A stretch of 64,000 bases of DNA from positions 14,194,501 through 14,258,500 of the forward strand of contig NC_092672.1 in NCBI RefSeq assembly GCF_964355755.1. Reading direction: 5' to 3'. The DNA comes from Antedon mediterranea (lineage: Eukaryota > Echinodermata > Crinoidea > Comatulida > Antedonidae). The position numbers and the translations under genes were made by a program. The notes under the pieces were generated by a model, which saw nothing but the letters and a program-made list of their open reading frames with translations, did not search any database and was not told the origin of the DNA. This document shows positions 50,001 through 61,200 of the stretch, one piece after another (positions within the stretch are counted from its first letter, which is position 1; the number at the start of each line of letters is the position of its first letter).

Positions 50001-53000
50001 AAGGCCGAGTATAATTGGATTATCGCTGAAATAACCTGCAAATTTGGTGAACATTTTACCTCGAATTTTTTGTAGCCTGAGGCAAAAGTTAATTGGATCA
50101 CGCGAACGGAAATCGGGAATAAGCTGGTATTTTCAACCCCTACGAACAGGCCCATAGATTTAAATTTTACCCCTAGTAGCAAGTATGTCAGCAGCAGCAA
50201 TAATTTGTTGACTTCAGACTGGCCTTCTAAATGTTTGTGTCTTTGTGTACAGATGTAAACAAATGTATTTAAACATGATAGCTTGTTTTTATTGAATCTA
50301 CTGAGACTAGTGATTAGACCTCATTAACTCTGGCACCAACTATGCTAAACTTCTAGCCTAATATTTGACTCAAGTGTCTCTGACAAGAATGCTAAAACCT
50401 GGCCTAGCCTACCATGTGTGAATGAGGTGATTTAATTATATACAGTACTACCACATAATACAGTAATAAGCTAATATTATATAAAACTGGCCTTTTTTTT
50501 CAATTCAGCCGCTGGTACTAATAGCATACCATTTCCCAGCACTCCCCACCCCTAGCAACATTTTTACCACACTAATATATTAATTTATATACTATAATTT
50601 CCATACAATCAATAAAGAAAAAATAATTTGATGGCATTTTCTACATACGTAGCTTATTAGCAAAATATTTGTTGTATACTGTAGTTATAATTGTCTTATA
50701 CATGATTTGTTTGTTTTATAGAGTTGTTTTTATATTTGGAAAGCCAGTAAATGAAGCAATACAAGACATAACGCCCACGTTTCTAACACCAAATGTTCTT
50801 GGAACTTTAAGACAAGCTGATCACTATGCACAGCTTATACTCAAGGAGAGTGGTATGTAAACCAAAAACAGATTTACTAGAGGTTTTTCATGAGATAATA
50901 GAGATTTTCACGTCCACTATGTTGACTGCCCTTTGCAAAAAAGCCGTATACGATCCGTATACGTTTTCAACGTATACGATCCGTATATGTTTTCAACGTA
51001 TACGGATCGTATCAAGGCAGTGTATACGAATCGTATACGATTTCACTGTTTACGTTATTTCCACTCTGTTGCTCCACAAAGAGTTGGCGTCGTATACGTT
51101 TAGCATACGTTCGTATACGTTGTTTATTCATGATAAGAATATCGTATACGGGACATATACGAATCATATATGAACAAACTAAGCCATTTTATAAATTATA
51201 ATAGCAGTAATGAGTAGAATAGAGCTAAATAAAACATTTCAATTGTCATTACAACAAATACGTACGTAGGCTCTCTGGCCTAGGCCTAGCTAGCACCAGC
51301 CATTAGATAGGCCTAGTCTAGTAGTATTAATATTATTAGTAAGTAGTAGGAGCTAGTACATAAGATCATATTTACTTCTATTTATTAGATAGCATAGGCT
51401 ACCGATAAAATTCAAACGTTTTTCGCAAAGTAAAGTACGCTAAACAGGTATACTACTAGGTAGGCCTAGAAAAACAAGGGGCCATTTTCACAAATCAACG
51501 ATGTTGTTTGCAGTTTTCCTTTATAAAATATGACAGAGGTCAGTAAGTTCAGCCGCCGACGATGACCGAGCGTCGCTCGGTTGCCTACAGTTCCAACTCG
51601 TGGTCGACTCGGCTCCCTGGTGGCCAATCATGCATATCATCGGGTACGTCGTTCGATCCTCTCAATTCGTCACGCCACGTGCAAGCTTTGGGTGGTCAAA
51701 TTACATCGTTATGTTAAGCGATATTATTCCGCGGCGTGTGTTGTAGCAATGGAGATGGGGTAACAATAATTCGGCAAATAATGCCGAAGAGGAAAACCAT
51801 GACCCAAACCAGAAGTGGGGTCATTATATAATAATAATTATTATTTAACGATGAATACAATCGGATTTTGAATATGAAGTTGATCACTTCCGTAGAAAAA
51901 AAAAAAAAAAAATTAGTGGTTATAGTAAATACAATTATATCGAATTTCAATTTATTCCCGGTAGCGAACAGATTGAATTGCTTTCATTTATCTCAGCGGT
52001 ATTTCTGCTTGGTGATTAAGAAATCATAAAACATATCTTTCTTTATTTTCATGGTATTCCAATATGTTTAAAAAATAACTACCCTCAACTGTAAATAACA
52101 AATTAAATAAGTCTACTAAACATTGTTGATTTCCCATGGACCCAACAATACCCCAACTATTTCATTAATAATTGTTTATTTGTAACAGTTTATTATTATT
52201 GAAATCCTTGTCCTTTGTTAATTCAATTGTGTGACAATTAAATTAGATTGTACATGCTGATGCTGTATATTATGTAAAAAGATGATTCATGGTTATCAGA
52301 TTCTTAAAAAAGATCAAAAATTTTGAATTCTCTGAATGTGTTCTATATCTTTATTTGGAGTTAGACTCGTACTACATTCATTAAAATGATAAACAAATAG
52401 CCGGCAGGCGTGTGTACAGAGGGGGCACAAAAAAACTATTACCTACTAATATTGTACACAGTTTTATTACATCCTTTTTTTAAGTAACACATATTCAATA
52501 TTATAGTAAAACCTCAATACGTAGTTACGAGGCGATATCAACTAGGCTCATAGTTGTTTACCACTCCACGCCAATGATATGAATAAAGCCTATCTTATTA
52601 AATAGTATCGCGGCCGCGCATATACAACAAAAAGTTACAAAGGTTCACATATTTATATTAACGATTTTTTTTTAAATTTACGAATTAAATAAATAAAAAT
52701 AATTAAATACCGCTCGGCTTATCAATGATGGAGGCATAAAAATGGGGGCGTGGGGTACCTTTTTACCAGGGAGATGTAAAATAATTATTTAACAAACATT
52801 TACCTGGTTGGTTTTACTACGTTCGCGTACAATTTATCATTTGGATTTTTTAGGTTATATGTAGGTTATGTTAAATTGTATTTATCAGTGACAACTCTAG
52901 GAAATTTACAGCAATTAGTTCTGTGTGCCTAAAATAGTAAAATGCTCTAAAAAGTCGGAGCTTCTTTTTTGTATTTCTGGCTGTTGAATGTTTTGTTGGC

Positions 53001-55252
53001 ACCCCCTAACTCTGCAACGATGATATCCATAATGCATCGTATTTCCATTTCACCGTTGTTGATATACTACTAGCTAGAGTAGGTTATTAAAATAATACAA
53101 TATAAAAAACCAAATCTAATATATGGGGGAAAGCTAGCTAGCTTATTTTCACAATGAGTGTATTTTTCGTAGGCCTAGTTACTCTTAGTTTACTAGAGCT
53201 GCTGCAGTAGCTACGTTGTACTGCATATTCGATATATACAATTACAATATGCCTATAGCCTAGCTAGCTAGAAGTCATCGAATTTACTATCTACTTGGGC
53301 CTACTGTAACTAGGCCTACATCCCATTTTTTATTCTTTTATGGTGAGTTAAAACCCGTAGCCAAAAAATCAACAATGATGATTGAAAATGAATGAAATCT
53401 GATCCATCCATGTGATGCATGCATGCAGCACACATAACACAGGCACGTTTTGGGCGAATTTATTTGGATCATTCCATATATATAATAGGGAGCCACATGT
53501 ATTCTACATTTTTATTAAATCGTAATTTATGGATTTTACTTACTCGTTTTAAATTTAATATACTGCGGGCCCAATTTAATATTTATTTATTTATTTCCAA
53601 GTACATTAATATTATTTAAAGCACTTTCAAATTAATAACAGCACATTTTGTGTGATTGACTTATTAATGGAACATACAAAAGGTGAAGAAATAGCAGAGG
53701 GGATAAACAAGGCAGAACAGCCTGGGTGGGTTTTTATGCTTGCTAGAAAAACAACGTCTCGTAAAATACAGCACCAATTTTTTTCATTCGCGAAAACTAT
53801 AAACTAAATCATCATAGGGAATTTAATGTACATATACCGACTGAAAAAAAAACCAAATTGTACACTAATTATTGAAGTCAAGATGCTCCTGCCATCGTAA
53901 ACGTATGCTATTGTCGTCTTGTAAAAAGAGGGACAGTCCCTTTTCGCTTGGTATTATGATGCAGTTTGTATACACGCGTCGTCGTATACGGATCGTATAA
54001 TTAGGAAATTGTTTATAAATGATCGTATATGATTCGTATATGTTTATTATGCGCGCAGGAACTTCCGAATTGACGTATACGTTTCGTATACGAAGTGGAC
54101 TTCCTATACGAAACATAGAAAATGAATTTGATTCAGAGTTGATGACAAAAATGTAAAATCTAAATAAAATGTAAAATCTAAATAAAGAAATGTTTTTAAA
54201 TGTTGATTTCTGCCAAATGTTGACATTTTTATTGTTAACTTGTGTGCAATTAGTTTTGGAAATTTACATTTTTGACTTCACAAAGTGTACAAACCCTGAA
54301 AATATAAGTAATTATAATAAATTATTTTATTCCAGGCTTCTACAACAAAATTAGTCAAATGCCAGTCATTTTAATTCCGGTGCACTTTGATCGTGATCCT
54401 GTGTTACGCAAGCCATCATGTCAGCGCAGTATTGTCATTAGAACTTTCATTACCAACGATTTTATGACAGGGGTACCTGCTATACCAGGCAAACATTTAC
54501 CAGAAGAGGTAAGTAATCTTACAAATGATTCGTTGATGTTTTAGTTTTTTTTTATGCAGAAAAACATTTGTGGTTTCTTCATCATTTCTTTTCTGTAATA
54601 CAGTTTTTCAGCTAGCAAGAAGAAATTCATAGATGACATCAGCATACTCATCAATATTAAATAATCATAACAATACATACAAGATGAACTTGTATGGTAA
54701 ACACACAAAAATTCAGTTCTATTTTCTTCTGATTAAATTTCACATCACATTTGCATATTATAGTGTACCACTTGCTCTCACCCACTTGAATGTAACGACG
54801 TGATAGATCATTCAAACTGTCGCTTCTGATTGGTCACTTGTGTTGCACATACGTCATTGCGTTGTTTCTACGTGGGAACTTATTAAGTGCTAAAGTCCAA
54901 TATTGCTGCTGTTGAATAAGCACAACTGGCACTTAACGTGTAATAATAATAACAACTTTATTTTAAAACGGATGCAACACTTGAATCACCATATTGGTGT
55001 TTATCTAATCACAAGGTATCATTTACAGTACATATGATTTAAAAACTATACAACAACAAAAAAAAGATTTCATGAAAAACATTAACACTGCCTTGTTGTG
55101 TGTGAATAAATTATGTAAAAATAAAGTATCTTTTTTTAACTACCTATCAGGTGTTGAGTGAGATTGCTAAAAAAGTCAAGACAATCCCTGGTATTTCACG
55201 TGTTTTATATGATTTGACTGCTAAACCACCTGGAACAACTGAGTGGGAGTAA
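35031..55252 (+). CDS. GMPS: GMP synthase (glutamine-hydrolysing)
   Basis: Fifteen coding exons: 35030-35159 (ATG 35031), 35613-35704, 37989-38103, 42378-42579, 43186-43379, 43829-43882, 44122-44233, 44462-44671, 45105-45323, 46887-47002, 47980-48105, 48634-48749, 50722-50852, 54336-54508 and 55151-55252. They give 2091 nt, that is 696 residues (human 693). The enzyme makes GMP from XMP, ATP and glutamine in the cytosol. The class I glutamine amidotransferase domain (about 30-215) shows LDAGAQYGK, the nucleophile Cys108 in GICYGMQ, and His194/Glu196 in FHPE. The ATP-pyrophosphatase P-loop is SGGVDS (248-253). [34 protein letters not shown] and the C-terminal KPPGTTEWE are all present. Every junction is AG/GT with matching phase. 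Nothing suggests inactivation. Confidence 0.98.
35868..37193 (+). repeat. 22/24-bp minisatellite in GMPS intron 2
   Basis: About 56 tandem units of GGCCTGAATACCCCAAGA followed by a short A run. Two length classes occur: A5 (22-bp units) and A7 (24-bp units), with rare variants (CCCCC near 36108 and 37168, and units with AAAATAAAA at the right end). From about 36,490 on the units are almost all A7; the left half is a mosaic. Long minus-strand open frames across it follow from the repeat having no stops and are not genes. Confidence 0.97.
37545..37700 (+). repeat. Interspersed repeat with TTAAAGATGTATTGTCCC start
   Basis: Begins TTTAAAGATGTATTGTCCC and includes AAAGTTATTCACTTTAAGTC. Related sequence, inverted, lies at about 58860-59035 (GGGGGACAATACATCTTTAA) and at 63925-64000 (TAGTTATTCACTTTGACCAA). 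Probably a dispersed non-autonomous element. Confidence 0.6.
38441..40760 (+). pseudogene. Decayed copy of a multicopy invertebrate gene, nested in GMPS intron 3
   Basis: Coding-like exons in the same strand as GMPS: 38441-38749 ([17 protein letters not shown], ending before GTAATA); 39197-39366 (reading [20 protein letters not shown]); 39495-39561 ([19 protein letters not shown]); one starting at 39676; about 39989-40070; and from 40353 ([16 protein letters not shown] ... [15 protein letters not shown]). From memory the blocks [KR]-x-D-L-L-K-K-K-L, WPP-A-D and KILSICQ-[DE]-I resemble a large, poorly characterised invertebrate family, perhaps mobile. Breaks: joining exon 1 to exon 2 is one base out of frame next to an A6 run, and after YLGKEEG the expected [16 protein letters not shown] continues in another frame (about 40557-40604) and then stops. 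A following acidic stretch repeats DELDY. Non-functional as assembled, unless these are sequence errors. Confidence 0.6.
40915..41215 (+). repeat. ~29-bp minisatellite
   Basis: About ten units of AACCATGAGAATATAATAAT followed by AAAAACTGT, with shorter variants (AAGAAATTGT) toward the right. It lies just downstream of the nested pseudogene in GMPS intron 3. Confidence 0.9.
41216..42377 (+). other. Rest of GMPS intron 3
   Basis: AT-rich; I see no gene or clear element. A palindrome-like TCTAAATTTCAATTTTAGAGTTA occurs near 41488-41510 (arms TCTAAA/TTTAGA). Confidence 0.3.
42690..42945 (-). mobile_element. tRNA-derived SINE in GMPS intron 4
   Basis: On the minus strand, GTGGCTTGGTGGTTATGATG (A box) is followed by GGTCCTGGGTTCAAGTCCCG (B box) at tRNA spacing, then by an unrelated body and a tail GATGGATCACCCTCATTAAA shared with the fragment at 28085-28200. 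The two copies of the tail define a family. Confidence 0.8.
42955..43183 (+). mobile_element. L2-like LINE 3' end abutting GMPS exon 5
   Basis: Reads [15 protein letters not shown] (about 42962-43010), the usual C-terminal block of L2/CR1-type ORF2 just upstream of the 3' UTR, and ends with GTGCCTAGAAACATTGTATT ... ACTATATAAGA and TTATTATTATT, the typical L2-like 3' terminus. Its ATT tail ends within about ten bases of the exon 5 acceptor (TTTTCTTAG|G at 43185/43186). Confidence 0.75.
45624..46430 (+). mobile_element. CR1-like LINE ORF2 C-terminal fragment in GMPS intron 9
   Basis: An 807-nt open frame whose part from about 45828 is recognisably reverse transcriptase C-terminal sequence: [40 protein letters not shown] and [19 protein letters not shown], ending [10 protein letters not shown]. 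The frame is intact but the catalytic core is absent (5' truncation). The 3' UTR probably runs to about 46,620. Confidence 0.85.
47500..47762 (+). repeat. Dispersed repeat with GGACCGTGGTCCGGAT and CTTGGCGGAGGT
   Basis: Contains ATTTGGACCGTGGTCCGGAT, CCACCAAAATTTAATGGAGT and the end CTTCTTGGCGGAGGTAAAA. I recall sequences of this type as abundant dispersed elements in aquatic animal genomes; no coding frame is present. Family name not assigned. Confidence 0.5.
49430..50215 (+). other. GC-richer patch in GMPS intron 12, possible element
   Basis: Stands out from the AT-rich intron. It contains ACGGTGGTTAAAATAAGCGC near 49453 and overlapping open frames, one with [20 protein letters not shown] and another with [21 protein letters not shown] recognise neither. 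It could be a decayed transposon or a retrocopied fragment; no splice structure supports a gene. Confidence 0.35.
50945..54120. mobile_element. Large region flanked by GTATAC-rich inverted arms
   Basis: The left arm (50945-51175) holds many copies of the palindrome CGTATACG (for example CGTATACGATCCGTATACG) and the segment ACATATACGAATCATATATG. The right arm (53970-54115) contains the inverted counterpart (CGTATATGATTCGTATATGT, CGTATACGTTTCGTATACGA). The interior has TAGGCCTA-rich sequence (about 51270-51470), a GC-rich patch at 51550-51720 and otherwise AT-rich DNA without a long frame. Probably a non-autonomous foldback element of about 3.2 kb in GMPS intron 13. Confidence 0.65.
54940..55080 (-). 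mobile_element. LINE/SINE 3' tail fragment
   Basis: TAATAATAATAACAACTTTATT on the plus strand is a reversed (ATT)n tail as in L2-type elements; only a short body follows. Lies in the last GMPS intron. Confidence 0.45.
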
Positions 55253-55636
55253 TTTTGGTCGACTACACCCAACAAGGCGTGTGACTTGTAGTGAGGCCAA
55301 CAGAATGCTAGTCTTTAAATGTGTCTTCCAAATGGTTTGATGAATGATGTTGCAGTTCTGTGATATATATAAAGCATAATATTCTCTGTTACTGGATACA
55401 CTATAAATTGGTTAACATAGTGTTCAGTGACTGCTTATTTATTTCTGTGGGGTATTTTAAATTTTGTAATGTGTGTATAATGTATTTAAATGCTAGAGTT
55501 AAGAAAGACTCGTGCAGTATGGCACCAAACACAGCTGAAGTTGTGCACATATACTTCTTAGCATGATTACACCAAGGCTTAAACATGTTGAAATGGTACA
55601 CTATTTTACATTTGTACATGTTGCTAAATATGTGTA

Positions 55637-55642
55637 AATAAA
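55637..55642 (+). terminator. GMPS: Candidate poly(A) signal of GMPS
   Basis: AATAAA about 385 bases after the stop, in an AT-rich 3' UTR that holds no other feature. Confidence 0.5.
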
Positions 55643-58211
55643 TTAATAAACAAAAAGTTAAACTGTAAAGTATATAGATTATTTCAAATAATTTTATTTA
55701 CAGTATTGCATTATACTAGATAAATGTAAACGTAAGGCAAGTATTATTAATTAAAATTGAATTAAACATAACAGACATGCATGACAATTGGGCCAAATTG
55801 ATATCATGCCTTAGAGAGTTATGTGCAATAATATTGAAAATGAGAGAATGAATGGGGGTTACCAATAAAGGGCACTTTGCATTTATTAAAATATATATAC
55901 AATATTATAAAATGATGATTATTTTGGGCTATATACACACATTACTATATGCAATTGTTATACACATTTTGTCTATTGTGTGGGCATCATAATTATGTGT
56001 ATTTTTCCATTTGCATGCATAAACCATAGGTTTGATATTATGCTGCATTATGCATTAATAATTTTCATATATTATTGATGTACATTATGCATTAATAATT
56101 TTCATATATATTCATATATTTATTGATGTGCATTTGTTGAATAGTTCCTGCTTAATTTCCGCCTTTATCATCAACAAGTGTATAGATTATTTTTTATTAG
56201 CAAATTTCAATGTGGGGAAATTATGAATAGTGAACAGGATGTGCACACAATATACTTTCTTCAGCCCAAGTGTCCCCGTGTCGAGTGCTGCCACCAACCG
56301 GCACCTGTTCGTCTGTCCACAACCAATTGTATAGGCATTCGCTTGTCCAAATTGTATTCACCAAGGTATCATTCTACTCGTTTTCTTTTTTAATACAAAT
56401 TATATCAAATACCATACTACATGTCTTACATTACAAGTCGGTTTTAATATTTATACTATAAATTTGTATTCTATGAAGTTAAATATGAATCGGCTGGAAG
56501 GGCTTATGTCTAGGGTTGTTATGGATTATGATATTCTAGATAATTAATTGTACGAGGAATATTGTGAAAAGATGGCTGCAGTTTCCAAAAATTGCTTCAA
56601 ATTCCTTTCAACTGTATGTATTTTAAAATAAAAATGTCGCATTTTGTTTGCGATGAAAATACCATCCTGTGATTCACTTTATTGTAATAAAATATATATT
56701 GGTATCTTTATTTCAATAAAAACGTTGCTAATTTGTCTGTTAATTAAAATATTTTAAATAAGTAGACACTGTGTAATTGTTAATTGTCCGCATCTAAAGT
56801 GAAAATGGGATTGTCGATGATGCTTTCTAAACAGCCCTGTCACCTTTTTGACTGAATTGAAGAATGAGTGTTTTTTCTTTCTTCATGAATTTAATATTTT
56901 TGCTTGTTTATGTGCAATTTCTGAATAAATATACCGATATGCAATGTGCCATGGCAACCAATTAGTTGAATTGGGGCACTCACTTACATTCGTTATAAAC
57001 GAAAATCGCATGAGCCACCACCTCATGGAAGGCAGTACAAGAACCAAGACATGCCCTTTAGTACCCCAGACCAAGGGTGTCTCAGTAACCATATTTCAGG
57101 TACTGTCCACCAAGCAATAAGAAGCACACACGCTTCTGAACACTCCCGAAGCAAGCCACCTACACCGCTGTTAGTCCTCAATTCCACACAGCAACAGCAT
57201 TCCAAATATGGCAGTATCGTATCTTGCATCATAGAACGTTTAAGTATATATATGCCTTTTCATCTGTGTAGGTTCTTGTCATTTGATTAGAGGATGGGTC
57301 ACATGGTGTTCTATTGCACTCTTAATTATGTCATTGAGAGCACGATGTCATTATATTTTTGCGCCTTCACTTTAAAAATTAAGTAATATTCGACCAACAA
57401 TTTAAATAAATGTACACAATTTAATAATTTGATCATAAATAATGTAATAAGACTATATATACATATGTACTTTGACGTACAGTAACTGTCAAGTTTATAA
57501 TTTTATGGAAAATGTTATATCAATCTTTATTCAATACAATATTACAAAAGAAAACAAATTGACAATATCCACATGTTATTGCTTCACACCTGGTGAACTT
57601 ATAGTACATCTTAAGAATTTATTTTACAAAGAACTTGCAATGTATATGGAATGTGTGTTGAATAACAAGAATGGTGGTCAAGAAAAAAGTATATATTTAG
57701 AACCTAAAAGTAAAAACCCTAAACTCAATTTTAATATGAATTTATATTGCATACATTGTGGATTAACAGCAGCTGCAAAGCTCAATTTTATTTATGGTAT
57801 TTTTTGTTATCCTAAACCTGTGTTTACATGCTCATCTCTCAGTCAATTGTTTGATACTACTGTATACATTTTTCTGAGTTTGTAGTACAGTATAAGGTTA
57901 TAAGGTACATCACATCAGATAAAGCATTTATGTCAGATGTAACTCTAATATGATTCAGTTTAAATCACCTTATGTAGACTTTAAATAAACGAAAGCCAGA
58001 AAAACTAGAAACCTAAACATGAAATTTAATTCTTTGAATTTAATTATAGTCACATGACATTAAATCAATATTTATATCATTATCTGTGTAAACAACATCA
58101 ACCAGCAGATGTTCTATCCAAAATAACAGCTTGATTACTTTTGAAGGCTTGATTAAGGTAGAAAGAATTTAATATTTAGATAACACAAGATAACCTGTTG
58201 TGCAATTCAAT
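55643..58211. other. Convergent intergenic region (GMPS / sulfatase)
   Basis: Mostly AT-rich. A duplicated block CATTATGCATTAATAATTTT lies near 56045-56103. Two GC-richer segments look coding in composition but lack partners: 56262-56372 (frame QPKCPRVECCHQPAPVRLST) and about 56975-57240 (frame SHEPPPHGRQYKNQDMPFST and ASEHSRSKPPTPLLVLNST). I recognise neither; they may be exons of an unseen gene, or relics. Confidence 0.35.
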
Positions 58212-61200
58212 TTAATCCCAAGGACCCCAAACATCTTGGTGATATGCTGGATTAGCTCGCTCATCAAAATCTGGCCAGTAAGCTGGAACAGATGTATTAT
58301 AATAGTAGCCAAGTCTCTCTATCAATTGACTGACAACATCAGGATGAGATTGTGACACATCATAGTATTCATACGGGTCTGCTGTGATGTTGAACAGCCA
58401 AACTTGTTGGTTCGGGATGAGTAGAGGCTTAAATGCCTCTATACCAGAGTCTGGTACAGGAATCCATTCTCCATTGTTGGCCCCTGTAAACACAGAGATT
58501 ACATAATTTATGTTGAAAAAATTGTTTAGGTGATTATGGGGCAAGAGAAGTCTACAAAAGTAGCTATTAGGCAGCCAGGCAGTCTAATCTAATAGTTTGA
58601 TATTACATCGGTCAACGGTCAAGTTGTCTGAGCATTTCCAACAATGCTCTGGTAATCAACGCATTATTGCATCCCTTTATGAATGCATCTTATTTCTGCA
58701 TGCTTAAAAACATGAAAAATGAAGATTAATTAAATCAGACTTTGAATAGGTTATTTTGTAGTTTTGATAAAGTGAATCACTTCCGTAGAAAAAAAAACAG
58801 AAAAAATTATGTTTTCACTTATAAAATAACATGATAAATGGTTAAATTCAACCAAAAATCCATTGGCTGGCAGCCAATTTGACCATTTTTTGCTTTAAAT
58901 TCCATTTTTTTTCAGGTAAATTAATTTTTTTTCGATCAATTTTTGGTCGAAGTCAATAACTATTATGTGACATTAAAATGGCATATTCAACAAAAAAAAT
59001 TATTTTTCAGGGGGACAATACATCTTTAATGTGACAGAAGTAATTCATGCAAATTAGTGATAAAAGAAGTCATATCAGCAATGTATGCTCCCAGTGACTA
59101 ATTGGACAAAGGTCTTCAATCGCCAATTACATATTATTTCATTACGTCATTGTTTCACACTTGTTAGATTAGGATCATTATAGATTGTGAAGGCCACTCT
59201 TTACATTGATATAGATGTGAAGTAGATGCTAGAATAGATGATGCTGCTTTACAAACAATCAATTGCTAATTTGTTCTTTAAAAAAAATGTTATAAAGAAA
59301 AAAATTCCCAGTAGGTCTGTCAATTAACGTTACATAAATGGTTACTAATTAAAACGGTTGTTTGTCAATAAAGGTCAGTGGCGGATGTAGGGGAACGAAT
59401 ATGATGGCGAGCCACCCCGCTTAATTCTCCAAATGAAAAAAAAAATTATGCAACCAACTCTTTTAATTAAGAAGAGTAGGCCCAGAGCTAGGGTTAGCAT
59501 TATAGTTGTGTAGGTCTACATAGTGAATACTATTTATGAATTCAAGAGTTTAAAAAGAAAACATGATTTAAAATCTTCGGATAATACCCACAACTGAGTT
59601 ATTTTCCAAACACACACACCATCATCACATATTTCTAGCTTGCTCCTTGTTTGAATGCTGACGTCATCACTCTCCAAAAATACACCATTTTCCATTTCAG
59701 TTAATTACCGCCCTGGTCTGTGTGTGCACATACTAGAGTGGTCATCTTATTTACACCCCTGTATAGCGTAGAGTGTATAATATTGTGAACTTATTTCTCA
59801 CGTATGAAGGTTTTTTTCATAATAAGGGTATGCAGTATATTAAAATGATAAACGAGATGAATGGTGTTTTTTTTTATAATTTTATAGGTATAAAATAAAT
59901 ATGAAATGTCTTGTATGTACAAGGCCGAAAATGTGCGGCGAATTTGGCGCTTCATTGATTTTGTGTTATAGACACGACGATTACTGCAAGCATTGTATAC
60001 TAAATTTAATAAAGAGTTATTCACCAGGCTGTAGGGTGTATATCTGAGTTTAACAGATAAGACCACCACACAGTACACACACGGGCACTATATCGATGCA
60101 TTTCAAAGTACCGCGTGATCAAATTATCATTTCGTATAAAGTGTTTTTTTATCAAAGTTTATTATTAGTTCGTCAAAAAAGATCTGTGTAAGCATCTATT
60201 TTTCACAAAAAACGATCGGTAGGGGGACACCATCACCAAACCCACAGTGCACCTTATATGCCATTTTCATTCATGGCCACCCCGCCTCGTCAGATCCTAG
60301 ATCCGCCACTGAAGGTTACATAAATGGCTACCAATTAAAATGATTGTTTGTCAATAAAGGTTACATAAATGGTTACCAATTAAAACGGTTGTTTGTCAAT
60401 AAAGGTTACATAAATGGTTACCAATTAACACAGTTTGTCAATATAGGTTTACATGAATGGTTACCAAAAAAAGGCTGTTTGTTCAATAAAAACTGTAATA
60501 AACTAGCAAAAAAAGCAATAAATGGAAGCATGGTTAGAAATATGCTACAACTGTACTATCAACTAACAATTGGGCCACTTTGCTAAAAGTCACTGGTATT
60601 ATTGCACATGTAATCGATTATTTCACACAATTCATTGTTTTTCCATGCAGGAATCCTGTGGACTACCTAAATATAGTTAACAATACCTAACACTACACGA
60701 CACTAGAGTCTAAGAACACACAAACACTATGAAACAACCCCGAGATGGCCCAAAGAGTCCAAATTTCACAATACATTTAATTAAAACAGAAAAGAATATT
60801 AGAAAACATGATAAGTTTCTAGGTGTCTGGTCTTAAAGGTGCACTTATGTCAACATGGAACTCAACGCAACTTAACAGAAAGAAACTAGTTGGGTAAGAG
60901 AGCTTATGTCGACTTTTCGAGCAACTGATGGAGCTGAATTGAACCAGTGAGTGAGAAATTTTGTCGATACAAACTAATTGTAACTATTCATAGTTACTAT
61001 AACGCACACACGACACGATTTGTAGTTGTATAGGAGCAAGTATGCAGGAGCGCTTATGTAGAAATATCAAACTGATCACTACTGGTCGCAGTTACTGAAC
61101 GGAAAGGAACGGAAAGTCAACTAAGCTTTATATGACGACATTTTGTGTGCCCTTGTCAGTTCCAGTCAGTTGAGGTCAGTTGCTCAGAGTGCTTATGTCA

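Noticed and set aside
51577-51763. Arg-rich 60-codon plus-strand frame in GMPS intron 13
   Set aside because: Lies in the GC-rich patch of the GTATAC-flanked block, has no recognisable domain and no splice partners.
57472-57885. Plus-strand 137-codon frame
   Set aside because: AT-rich with no domain, no splice context and no coding-like composition beyond chance; lies in the convergent 3' flank.
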